Part shown: one piece after another, positions 24,001 to 36,400 of the stretch
Layout: the number at the start of each line of letters is the position of its first letter
How positions within the stretch are numbered: the first letter of the stretch is position 1
Source: Holothuria scabra
Lineage: Eukaryota > Echinodermata > Holothuroidea > Aspidochirotida > Holothuriidae
Reading direction: 5' to 3'
DNA: 64,000 bases
NCBI GenBank assembly: GCA_037179385.1
Contig: CM074190.1
Coordinates: forward strand, 7,702,284 to 7,766,283
Notes under the pieces: generated by a model
Told to the model about the DNA's origin: nothing
The model's database searches: none
The model's input: the letters and a program-made list of their open reading frames with translations, nothing else
Made by a program: the position numbers and the translations under genes

Positions 24001-27000
24001 GAAAAAATGAAGTTATGAAAGTTCAGAACCATTGGCGTCAATCTGTACTGAAAAGTGGTGGGCATGTTCCACTCCCCCATTCCTCTCCAATCGACGTTAT
24101 GTGACCTGCAGAGGGCTTTTGATAAACAGAGCAAAATGTACTGTCAGACTGTTATTGAACTGAAAAACTCCTTAATTTAACTTTTTTGGGGGCAGTATGA
24201 CAAGATTTTTTTGTTTAATTGGAAGATGGGACCAAATCTTAACTCGGTTGGGGTATTTTTGTATGGCTGGGGCGAAATCATTAAGTCTTACTACCTTAGG
24301 TCAGCGTAAAAATAGTACGAGTAATTTGCACAACAGCGACAGGCTTTAAACAAATGAATGGGTTTTGGTTGACATTATTTGTACATTGCACTATTGTACT
24401 ACTGTAGTGTTGCGGTCCTAGGCCCTATCTGTATTACTGTCCACCGACGTACCGACGTACAACAGGTAACACGTGTAAAATAAATCACAAATCTAGTTTG
24501 CTATCAACGTTTTTCTAGCTAGTCATAAAGCACATTATGATTTAGGTGAATAATCATGCTCCAACAGAACGCATTAATTTGTGGAGCCTTGAAGGGAAAG
24601 ATCAGCACGTCATTCCAATCTGAAGTAGTGCAGTAGACTGTCCAGTTTCATGATTGGTTGTTGGGAGTCATGTGACAACTTTTTGCTCTTCAAATGTGAA
24701 TTTGGTTTACGTTGAATATGCAATAGTAAGGTCATAAAATGTTATGAAAGATACCTTGAAGAGAAATAAGACGAAAATGATGTTATTTAACTTTTTCTTC
24801 AAAATAGGTTTGTGGGGACTGCTCTTTATCCTTAAACGTATTTCAACTAAGGATTAATGAAACTTTGATATGAGGTGAATTTGGAAGAAAATGAATAGAC
24901 GTGTTAGTGGTCAACACTACAATTAATTTCAATGGTGTAAGGCTTTTATGAGTTCTCTTTGACGAATTAATTGAACAACAAAAGCTTTACATCTATATGA
25001 CGAATATTTTTGGGACATATATTGGACATAAGCTGATAACTTGCTCCTCCTTACATCATCGTTTTACGATGCTGTGTGAAGAAATCATTCATCGAACTGA
25101 GAGGCAGCAGTCTCCAATACCTCTCTTAAATGTTTCTTGATTTTTTAAAGAGGTGTATGGTGTGAATTGATTTTGACAGACTCGATCATTACATTTATAC
25201 CTTCCTGTAATTTGGCTTAACTTAATTCTGCTTTGAATGCGAAAATACTGCATTGATGTATATACGCGCGTAGCAGAAAACCCATATGGTTAACGTGCTC
25301 TTTGTGCAGAGTGTTATACATTTTCTCTTGGGATGTGATAAACGGATTGCCAAGATAGACTTATGTTTCCGTACATATTCTTTCAGCCAAAAACCTTGCT
25401 TACGAGGCCACTCCGTGAGTATACGCCACAAATTTGACCTAACGGTCAGTAGCGTATCTGCCTGGGGAAAGGGGAAAAGAGTCCCCTTCCCTGGTTCAAC
25501 AGGGGAAATCAGCTCAATCCACCGGGTTAAAAAAGGGAAGAATGGAGGAAAGGAGAGGTAGAAACGGAGAGAAACGGAAAGGAAGAAGAATGCAAGGGGA
25601 AAAGATTTTTTAGCTTCCGCTAGGCTTCTACAAAACCTTTTGTCGTTACTTGTCCATGTGACAACTAACTGTTCTTTAAGTTTCCCTTTCCGCATTTGGC
25701 CTTTGCGTTTTCTAAAGTTCTCTGACCATCTGGCAAAGGGCCGTTCGGCGAAACCAAACCTTAAACTGCTTCCCAAAGAAGCTATACGTCCACTGAAGGA
25801 CTTTCCCGGCGAGCTATACGACATTGATCAGTGTACTTTCCCTTGAAATGTCTTACTTGTCCCAGACTGTTAAGCTAGCCGCACACTGCACGACTTTGCA
25901 CACAGCAACTCAGCTCGATCGTCGCTACGACTGTGATTGGCAATGTTAACACCAGTTTTAAGTCGCACCAACTTCAGCCAGGAAGAAACTGCATGTTGGT
26001 TCTTCCCGAATGAAGTCGGTGCGACTTTGGCCTAGGCTTTAACTTGCCTTGCAGTTGTCAATCGCAGTCATAAACTCACGCACATTACACGACTGTTAGA
26101 GATCCGACGATCGAGTTGAGTTGCATTATGCAAAGTCGTATAAGTGTGCGGCTAGCTCAGCTTTAGAGGTGGGATTCGTCTGAGCCTGCTTCAAATAAAA
26201 GAGTTCTGACCCTTTTTTTAAACTTGAAAGTTTCATGTGAAATTCGCATAAATGTCCCCCAGATTAAAACAGGAAAAAGTTCCTAACAGTTGTTTTAAGT
26301 AATTCACACCGTTTTTATCTGTAATATAACATACAGATAATACCGTATGCATAGCACTGAAAACTTACTCCAGAGAATCAGTAGTTATAGTCGCACACTT
26401 TTCGAAGCGAAAGGTACTGTACTAAGCTTATTTTCGTCGGACTTGAATCTCACGCAAGGGCCTGGAAAAAATCGGACAGCCAATTTTTAAGTTATAAAAA
26501 ATCTGGCATGTTTTTTTATTACACGGACAACTCCTTCGAGTGCCCCAATCCTTTCAAAAAATTGACTGAACAAACCGATTAAACACATTATAGTCACAGT
26601 AAAATTTTAATGCAAAATCAAAACGACGGCAGCTAATAAAACAATTATTCCTTCTCACTTCATAGGCTTGGTTAACACTTTGCATGAAATGGTAAAAAAA
26701 TCGAGGGAAACTTGAAAAAATGTTCTTAGAGATTCCTTTTTTCCAGATTATACCTGAAGACGGGAGTGTACAGGGGTATACATATGCTAAAAATTTTGCC
26801 AATAGTAGTAGTACATTTTATGTGTTATTTTCTGTTTATTTTGAAGGCTGATTTGCTCATTTTTATTTAAGGGATCAGTGTTGTTGCAAATGAAAACTCT
26901 AAGTAACTTCTGCTTAAATTCTATTCATAAGCCTGTGAAGGTCATTTCCGACAGGTCGCAATTTGTCATAATTTCCTCGGAGGCCAATCGATAGTGGCGC

Positions 27001-30000
27001 TCCGCTTAGATAGTCTTCCGAACAGAATTATATATTTCGGGCAAAAAAGTCTCATACCCCCAAACTGAAATGCTTATATACCCATTTCGCCTAGCCTCAC
27101 GTAGGTTTCTTTTAAAATACTCCAATAACCCTTGGCTTCTGAATAATAAGTAAGGTCTTTGCGAAGGGGGGGAGGAAGGGAAATTATCACCCGCTAAATA
27201 TGTCCATTTGCCCCCTGACAAATGACCCCAGATATATCACTGCTAATGGTACGTTGTTGGTTCAAAGTATTATCACCTCCCTCATTTATAGTTAATCAAG
27301 TTACGGAGATCGAAAATTATATCACTGATACATAGGCCAATATAGTTTTAAATGCGTTTTATTTCTAAAATTGAACTTACCGAAATATTTCATTCAGTCT
27401 GTTTCCTAATTTAATTCATTGTTGCTTATTCTATCTTTAGGGGTGTTAATGATCAATGTTTAGAAATCTATTTCTCACTCAGCCTCTTTTTGAAAGAAAT
27501 TATAATTTCTCTTCTGTATAGGAAATGCAGATCATGATGGTTCAATCATAGAGGAATCCACTTTGTCAGATGATGCGGGTAAATATAAAACTTGTTAGTT
27601 TGACTGTAATTAACGAAACACCAAATGCGAGTGTGTTATACAGCGTCAGCAAAATAAAAAACTCAATTACGGTCCAAGTTCACGACAGATTTAAAATATC
27701 GTTCAAACGTTCAAGCCCCCCTCCCCTTAGTGGCCTCTTACGACTGTCAGAGAATACGGTGGGCAAATTTTTCAACCTCAACAATGCAAATGGGTAGAAA
27801 CCTTAAAAAGAGGTTGTATGAAGTTCAAGCACGTGACGACTGGTCAGTGTGTGTCAATTTGGAATGCTGGATGGCACTGGTCATGCGTAGTCGCTGTGTT
27901 CCCGATGCGAGAGCAGGAAAGCACCTTAGTTGTACAATGCACTCCTGGATGGCAAAATAGAAAGACGCTCAACGCAATGAAGTCATTTCATAGCTTCTTT
28001 TGGTTCGCATGATAAGTAACGGGTCTTTAAGATAGGAATAAAAATATGTAGGTTTTCATGTTTACCAGACAATTACCTCTTACAGCACTGGTCTGAGTTT
28101 CACCTGTTAAGTTCTTAATATTCCACTGTTGGTTGTTACAATAGGAGAGCTTTTACGTCTTCTCAGAAAAGCACGACCGAATTTTGAAGTATGGAGATCT
28201 ATAATTAAGCAGCATATTTACTTCAGTTGGGATACTTCGTAGGATCGTCTAACTTTGCCTCGATACTCAATCTTTGAAGGCCCAGTTCGAACCTCGACGG
28301 ATCCAATAACTTAAATACACAAAATAACTGTGCAGGTGAAAAATTTCATAAACGCCCATCAAGAATATTAGCATCATCTTTATGAATGGCAAGGAACTTC
28401 ACATTCCTACATTAACGGTTAAATATGGTTGACGTTGTATTGTACCTACTCTAACACCTTTTCTCTAAATAAGGGTACCAATCGTTTTTGGTGTCCCATT
28501 AACGTTGTGATCTTTTCTTACAACAGATTTTGTGTAAAGACGTACATTTAATCTTCCGATAATAACAGAAGATACATCTACCTGTTGGTACCTTTCAAAC
28601 AACAAACAATTCAACAGTTTGACTTTTTGCATTTGGATTTGATGTTACAATATACTGTACTGTCCTGTTTCATGTGTAAATGGGACACCAAACTTTGGAC
28701 ATGAAAAAATATCAACTGGCACTGTATTTTATGTTTTGAAGTGTATGGAAAGCTCTCATATGCTTGATTTAGTGTTTGGTATTATTACAATGAAGGTACA
28801 TTGTGTCATTTTCTCATAACAAGTTTGACCATTAAAATGCTTAGCCGAGCGACTACATTGGAGCAGAGTTCATGGGTTTCACGAGTGAACAAAAACCGAA
28901 ATTTTGGTGTCCCACTTTACGGTTTACACGTGACCCATGTTGTGTGCTTATGACAAACTGAGAGATGTGTGGCAAAAAATTCTGTTTTGCTACATTTTAC
29001 CTTGTCACTACCTATTTTGTTTTTGGATTTGGAAAAGAATGAATGACTTAAAAACATATATAATTTTTGAAAAGTCTTGAGTTCCACGTGTAAATATTTT
29101 CTACCCGGGACACCAAAATGATGTCTCGTCATACAAAAGATCATAAAACTCGCAATAACCAAAATGCACATAATTTTTGCAACTGATTTAAGTGTACCAA
29201 TGGTAATGAATAACATATGAGCTTGGAAGGACATGCATCCCATCAGCTGCATGATATATGGCATAGAATTCTAAAAATTGGCTTTGGTGTCCCGTTTACA
29301 TGCACGTGAAACACAAAACCTGCAAAATGTCATTTTAATACAATATTTTTATTTTTGTTATGCAATTAGGCTCTAAAAGTAACTGCAGTGTATGTACTGA
29401 GGAGTGATGGTATATCTTTAGTTGACATAACTAAAGATATACCATAACTATACTTCTGGTGCTTTTCCTTTTTAATGCAATATCCAATTTTTATCAAAAA
29501 TGTCATAAATTGGGCCCCTTATTCAGAAAAGTAGCCATGGAGAACACCTCTCTGAAGGCATCTCAGAGCTATAAAAATGAAACTAAAAGTGAAAAAAAAA
29601 AATCATAGACCTTTTAATCAATTTTCCCTATTTAAACAAATTGCTATCATCATAACCTCTGAAATTTCCTTTAAAATAATGGATATCTCCATAAACTTTT
29701 TGCACAGAAACTGATGATATTTCGGCAACGAAAAAACCTGAAAACATGGCTAAAGATGGTAAGTTTTAAGATATAACTTTACTTACTAAAACTTTTGCGC
29801 TTTTCACTGTACCCATTTCCCCATCTCTTTTTCTCCCCCTCTTAATTTTTATACTTTCCCTTTGGTTTATTTTGTTCGTGACCGAATTTCAATCTATGAG
29901 AATGTTTTTTAATCTCTACATGGTTCTACGTGATTATATATGTTATCTCTTTGATGGTTTACGTAGAGAGTTGGCAGCTCCGTCACAACACTCTGATTTA

Positions 30001-33000
30001 AATAACTAGGCTATACGTCATTAGCACAAGGCTGATGTCCACCTGAATATAATACCCCCACCTTCCATTACATATGTAAGAGCTAGGGAACTCTCGTTTT
30101 GGTAAAACTGACAAACACGTAAAAAGTCGATATCTACCTCACCTGTTTGTGCTTACTTTCATACAAGCTTCTCTGTAAGTCTATCTTACAATTCATTGCA
30201 GGAATTGATAGTTTTGATAAAATCTTTACGATTCCATGTACTACCCAAATATCCTATCTTGCAAAGAAACGTCCGCTCTTCCCTCAAAAAGGCCAAACCC
30301 TCTACAATTACAGACCAATAACCTCTTGCTATCTAATAATTTTTCCCCATAATTATGATTTTGGTTTGTTTCTGTTACACATGTAGAGAATTCGAACGAA
30401 ATCGCAAAGCCAGAGATACCAGAGAAGTTGAATATTGCCCCCACTGATGTAAGCCAGGAGAGAGCAACGCACTACAAGTTACAGCGCGATACAAAGAAAT
30501 TAAACAAGGAATGGGTAGACGCTCAAGAAAAACTGAACAGCTTCGTTGATAATGCTCTTCATTCATTATCTGATGGCGTCGACTTTAAAAAAACCATCGA
30601 ACAGGATGGTCGGCAAGGTAAACATAAGTATAGACGAATCCGATCAGCGCTTGTGTGTTTAGTGACCGTAGGCAGCCATTAATGGGGTCCATCAGCCTTA
30701 AATCGTCTTCATTTATTGTGTAAATGATTTCAAACCCTTATATCCAGTAAAACTGAAGGAATCAAGATGCAATTTAGTGTACAACCATCCATTATATACA
30801 GGTAAGCAAGGGGATTGTAAGATTAAAAAGCATAGGCGGCGGGAGCGGGGGGGGGGGCTGGCAACCCCTCGCCCCAATAATTTTTTATGAGATGGGGGGC
30901 ATGCCCACCAATAACTGAATGACGCTAAATAATTTTTTCAAAAATAATTAAACAAATTTAGATTGCTTTTATTACATTTCGGCTATTCTTTGGCTCAAAT
31001 ATCACTTTTCAGAATGCAAAAGTTGCAAAGCTTCCGCGGACTTCGCCCTCTGGACCCAACATTAACGATAACCTGTAGGAGAGTTTATCTTCGCCCTTCA
31101 AACAGTTGCAGGATATTCTGCAATTGTGCCTCACTCTGAATTTCGGAATAAATTCAAGTAGACTGTGACAAGCTTTATATCTTCGGAATCTCTTGACTTT
31201 TCACTCGTCGGGTTTATGGATGGATGATTTTCTAACAGATTTGGAGTGGCTAAAATTGGCTACCTTGGTGTGGATTAAAGTGCGCTTTTAGCATCTGGCG
31301 TTTTTCCACCTCCTGTAGGAATTTTTCAATACCTGGGGATGCACAAAATCGTTACAAAATCACACTTGGTTTGGTGGGTAGAACATTTGGGTCTATTATG
31401 GTTGGAAGGAATTTGCACGGCCGTTGCTGCCAGTCATTGGCCAGTGCAACCACCAAACCCATTTTGGGTCAATGCAGTCTCAAGGGTCGCAACCGTACTG
31501 CCTTACCACTATTACCTCACAGGACCTCACTTAGCTCTCTTACTAGCTGAAGTGGAATACCCAGTAGCGCACGAGATGGGGTAGGGGGAAAACTGCCCCA
31601 AATTTCCGCAAAATCTAAATTCGGGCAGGAATTTGGAAATAATTCGGACAGTTCTTTAATTTTGAAAAAATGAGATGGTATATCAGAATGTGGCCGAAAT
31701 CTCAAAAAGATATACCGGGAAAAAGAAAAGAAACGTCATATAGTCGCAATAAATTTTTCATTAACAACCATGTCAAGATTCCAAAAGTCGCTATACCTTC
31801 AGGCAGTTCGAAGAGCTATTATTTGTGACCGTTAATGCACAAATAATCATTACTCAAAGCCCGAAATCGTCAAATATCCAAATTCTTTCAAGCATTTGCC
31901 CGACAATGGAAAAGTATCATAGTAAGGGTAACATAGTTACAAAAAATTAAAGGGATAAAATCGCCTCACATTTGGGACGCCTGTTGCTTAAAAGAAACAG
32001 TTATTCTTGAGACTGCTTTTAAATCTTGTGTAACACAATACCCGAAATGGCCGATTATTTTGATTGCTTCAAATCTCTGCCAAAAAACAGAAGACGCTAT
32101 ATATAAAGTACAATTTTCACGGAAAACAAAAAAGATCTGCGACACATTTGGGTAGGATGTGAAAAAAGGTTTTCATCACCCAAACTTCACACTGCAGTCT
32201 TGCAAAAATTTGCCCGAAATTGTCGAATATTCGGAGAAAGGATAAAAAATGCTGGGACGTTTTCAATTGCCAAACTAATTCAACGGATAGACAGGAAAGG
32301 GTTCAGATGCCCAAAAGTTTGCCATCTGTCCTGCGCTAGAGCCAAATACGGGCAATGGTTATGAAAATCGGGTAATTTTGTTCTCGATACTTTAAGGATG
32401 CCAGGTGAGAATGTCTTCCGTAAGTCTGCTTGAAAAATTCATTTCAACACACCTTGTAACGTAACAATTCTGTCAATAAGTGTTACTAATAGAAAAAAAT
32501 CATCTACTTCATTCCTCCAGTGGTAGTGATACATTTTATCTGGTAATTTCTTATCAAATAGAGACTGCTTGTATCCCGCTATAAGCCTTGGAAATGTCAT
32601 TTTCGACTGTCTGAGGGGTTCGATTTTTCAAGATTTTGTGATCACTTCGCGCCAACCAGTGGTGAAGCTCCGCCCAAATAGTCTTCCAAATAGCATTTTA
32701 GTTTCAAGTGAACATTTTTTGTGAAAACAGAACCTCGAATTAGCGAAAGATCCCTATAAGCATAGGAAATGACAGTTTTGACTGTTTGAAGGGTCAGATC
32801 TTTCAAAATTTTCTGTACGTTTCGCCCCAACTTTTGGTGGTGCTACACTAAGACCGCTTCATTGCAGAATCTAAGTTTCAAGTGAACTTTTTTAACAGTG
32901 GACAATTTAACCTGGCAAATGCCATTTCCAGCCATCTGGGAGGTTTTAAAATCCGAAATTTTCTTTGTACGCTCCGCGCCAACCAATGGCGGCGCAACGC

Positions 33001-33395
33001 TTAGATAGTAAACTCTAGCCACCCCCTACAAAGTATCCAGCCCCCATTGACCCACCACAACATATCCTAGCTATGCCACTGCCCTGGACTCCTACCAGGG
33101 CTTTGCCCCTGGACCCCACGCCGATGGGGCTTTATGCTTCGGGCAAAACCGAACGCCTTACGGCGTCACCACTATGTCGGCTGCCGAAAACGTGTTCCCC
33201 CAATCATGGAGGCCCAATTAAAACATCTTTCGCCGCCTACGAAACGTGATAGATACCACTTATGGCCGACTGAAATCACACCATCACTTGCTGTCCAGAT
33301 TCGTCTATATTTTGAACTTACATGGACAACCAGAGGTTGACAGCGAATATCAATTAAGCTCTTTTTCAGTACGTCGGGTTTTTCCTCTTCTAATT

Positions 33396-33431
<36 letters not shown>

Positions 33432-36400
33432 AATCAACCGATATGAAACAGGTCTCTCAAGTGAGAAAGGCTAATTAGTTACTGTTGAATGAACATTTTG
33501 TAATTTTGTTTGGGTAACAAAATTCACACAGACGCAAGACTAGGCAATCTCACTCATACGGTGGTTAATCACAACGTCGCAATCATGCATGATGACATAT
33601 CATTTGTGTTAGTTTTAACTGGGCGTATAATTGTGGTCAGGATTTAAGTCATGAAAAACTTGTAAAAAAAACTCTGGTTGCCGCTTTGAAGCATAGTTCT
33701 TGTAAATTTATTTGTAAGATGTTCTTATCACAAGAATATAAGTGTAACATATTGTCTTTCGCTGGTAGTCCACACCTTGGTCAAGTAGCGATTTCGCAGG
33801 TGAGAGACGATTGGGTGAAAGGGTCTGAGCTGGAATCAGTCGGAGTTGATACCTACTCAGCGGAACCTCAGGGCCGTTGTACTTGATACACAGGGTAATG
33901 TGTGGTTAAACTGAATACCACAAAAACATCTGACCTGTTAACATGTTACTGATTTTATAAGATGTTTCCTTGCTTTCTTAGAAAATGATTTACTTTTATT
34001 ACTTCTTAATGTTGATCATGAATTTTCATCGGGACTGTAGAATCCATAATGACCAGTCACTGGGCTGACGAAAAACAACACAAAACTTGTCCAGGTTGTG
34101 AGAGGTCATTTTCAGAGAGGTCCAAAAAGAACTTAAAGAAGAAGAACAAACCAGACCATTGTAGAAAGTAAGTAATTTGCATGAACATACCTGTCCCTAG
34201 TCTCTTTCAATGCACAAAATATCAGTTTTGTCAATGAACAAATTCTAAAAGTTATGTTATTGATATAAATCAGATAATGGACATAACTATTCCGTACCTT
34301 TCCACAAGGATTGATTACTTGAAGTATAGGACAATTCTTTAAGACAAAATGATGTGTGTCTATCATGGTGCGAAAATCAATTTGCATCGTGGGAGGATCA
34401 GTAATTTGAATTCAACTCAAAGTTTGATATTAAGCAAACGTAGCTTGGTTACCTCCGTGGCCAATTTCGTTATGATTTCGCCAAAGGTATGAAAATATAT
34501 GGTAAAGGTGAATACTATTAGAAGGTGTTGTCATTGATAAGGGGACTGAAAACTTAAAATCCAACAGAATTTCTAGTACTGCGTGAATTGTTCATAAACC
34601 AACAGAGGGTGTTTTTACTGATTTCCCTAACTCCACCCCTTTCTTTACTGCCTGGCATAAACTGTAATGTAGTGCTTATTGTTATAGCCGCCGAGAAGCA
34701 TCTGACGGCCGACGCCACTTTTGATGGGTCTTGCCCTATAGAGGGCATGGCTAGCCAAATTATGACGTCCACTGAAAAACACTCTATAAATACATCAACG
34801 TAGGTTTTATACGTTCCTTTGTAAGATGAGTATTGTAGCAATTTGAGGGATCTTCCTTCTCCCATCCCCAATGTGTCCACGGTGTCAAACACAAATCGTC
34901 ATTCTTGCAAACAGAAAACAGAAGCCTTGCCCCCGATTTACGACTGTACATAGACTGTCACGTAAAGCTGCTTCTGGTTCGGACGTCGAGAGTTCGAGTC
35001 CTGGCTGGATCAGGCCAAATACTTAAAAAAATGAAACCTACTGTCATTGTGCTTCGTGCTCAAAATAAGCAATGGAGTAGGTGAAAGAGCCAGTGAGTCA
35101 CAGATGAAAAAAAGCCGTGGACGGCTCGACTTAAACCAATTGGTTTGAAACTGTGCCGTAAACGAAGAAACTTTCGGTTAAGAATTATTACTACAAATGT
35201 GGCTTCGCATCAACTGAAACACCACCCTTGCACCTAATCTTTGTCACACGTTAAACATAGATAAATTTGTTTACCACATAGATTGAGGACAATTTCCGCA
35301 ATTGCAAGATTGGGCTATTTTATACAAGATGTCATTCAATATTGCTATAGGACATAACGTAGCTTCAGTATTTCTTTTGAATACAGAAATATAATTTATT
35401 AATTATCAGAAATAATTTTGTACTTCACTTCAAACAGTTCTTTTCTTCATTAGTTCGATCTTTTGTAATTATATTTATGGTACAATTTCTCCTACCGAAT
35501 TATTTCTCTGCAGGTGTGGTCGTGTTTTTTGCAAAAAGTGTCTGCAACATACAAGGAAACTAAACACATTTGCTCAATATGATCCCTTTGGAAAAGAATA
35601 TCAAGTAAGATATGAAATTGCAATGCGGCTTTTGTAAAGTTGAAGGTGATTTTATTTTATTTACACTTGGATGAGAGAGTCTTCCAGTGCATAACGTGAG
35701 GACAATATCGTAATGTGGGATAATTACGTTACTTTTGAAGTTATTCGTCGACGAAAAGTTGAAGAAGTCTTGATTGGTTTTCCATGATTATTGACACATT
35801 GTTCGTTTCTCCCCTTTCAATTTCATTTTTAAGGATCATGCAGGCTATTACGAGTGGAATGGCTGGACTGAAAATTACCACAGTGGTGTTTTAAGGATAT
35901 AAAATTGTTGAAAATGAGCAACGATTTCCGGTTATTCAATTAAGGTGTTTCTTCGCAGCTGCAATTATGAACGTTTCTCAAATTAGAAGTCAGTATGCAT
36001 TAGATCCCTTTAAGCAACTGAAAAAAATCTAGATTGGGAAAATCCTACCCAATGTAGAAGGGAGGGGGTAGTGTATTGGAACAACTGAAATTGTTAATAA
36101 AATACATGAACAATTTTTACTTAAAATTGTCTGAAGTGAACTTTTCAGGCTGAAAGGTAGAGGATAGAACTTTGCATATTCAGTTTCATGTTTCCCTAAA
36201 ATCATGTTTATATAAATCACTTAATATAGGTCACTTACTATATACCGTTCAAAAAAAAGATGTTTAAAACGGGTGCGCAGAGCGCGGAATTTTTCTATAG
36301 TGGTAGAAAGGATATATTAGAGACATGCCCTAGACTGGGCTACAATATACAGCTATACAGGTAGTGAACTAAATTTCAATCAGTACTCAAAATGGAAGGT

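Noticed and set aside
28260..28300. Second SINE or tRNA-like site (GTTCGAACC)
   Set aside because: Only one box-like word, with no shared core with the other SINE copies.
30203..30386. Extra exon between exons 3 and 4 (acceptor CATTGCAG)
   Set aside because: The acceptor and frame are acceptable, but no GT donor in the needed phase was found and exon 3 already joins exon 4.
31562..33075. Nested hAT-like element inside CATAGG copy 1
   Set aside because: End-like words exist (CAGTAGCGCACG and CTATGCCACTG), but the 8-bp flanks do not match.
34925..35010. tRNA gene
   Set aside because: A B-box-like word is present but no convincing A box or cloverleaf was found; better explained as a SINE head.
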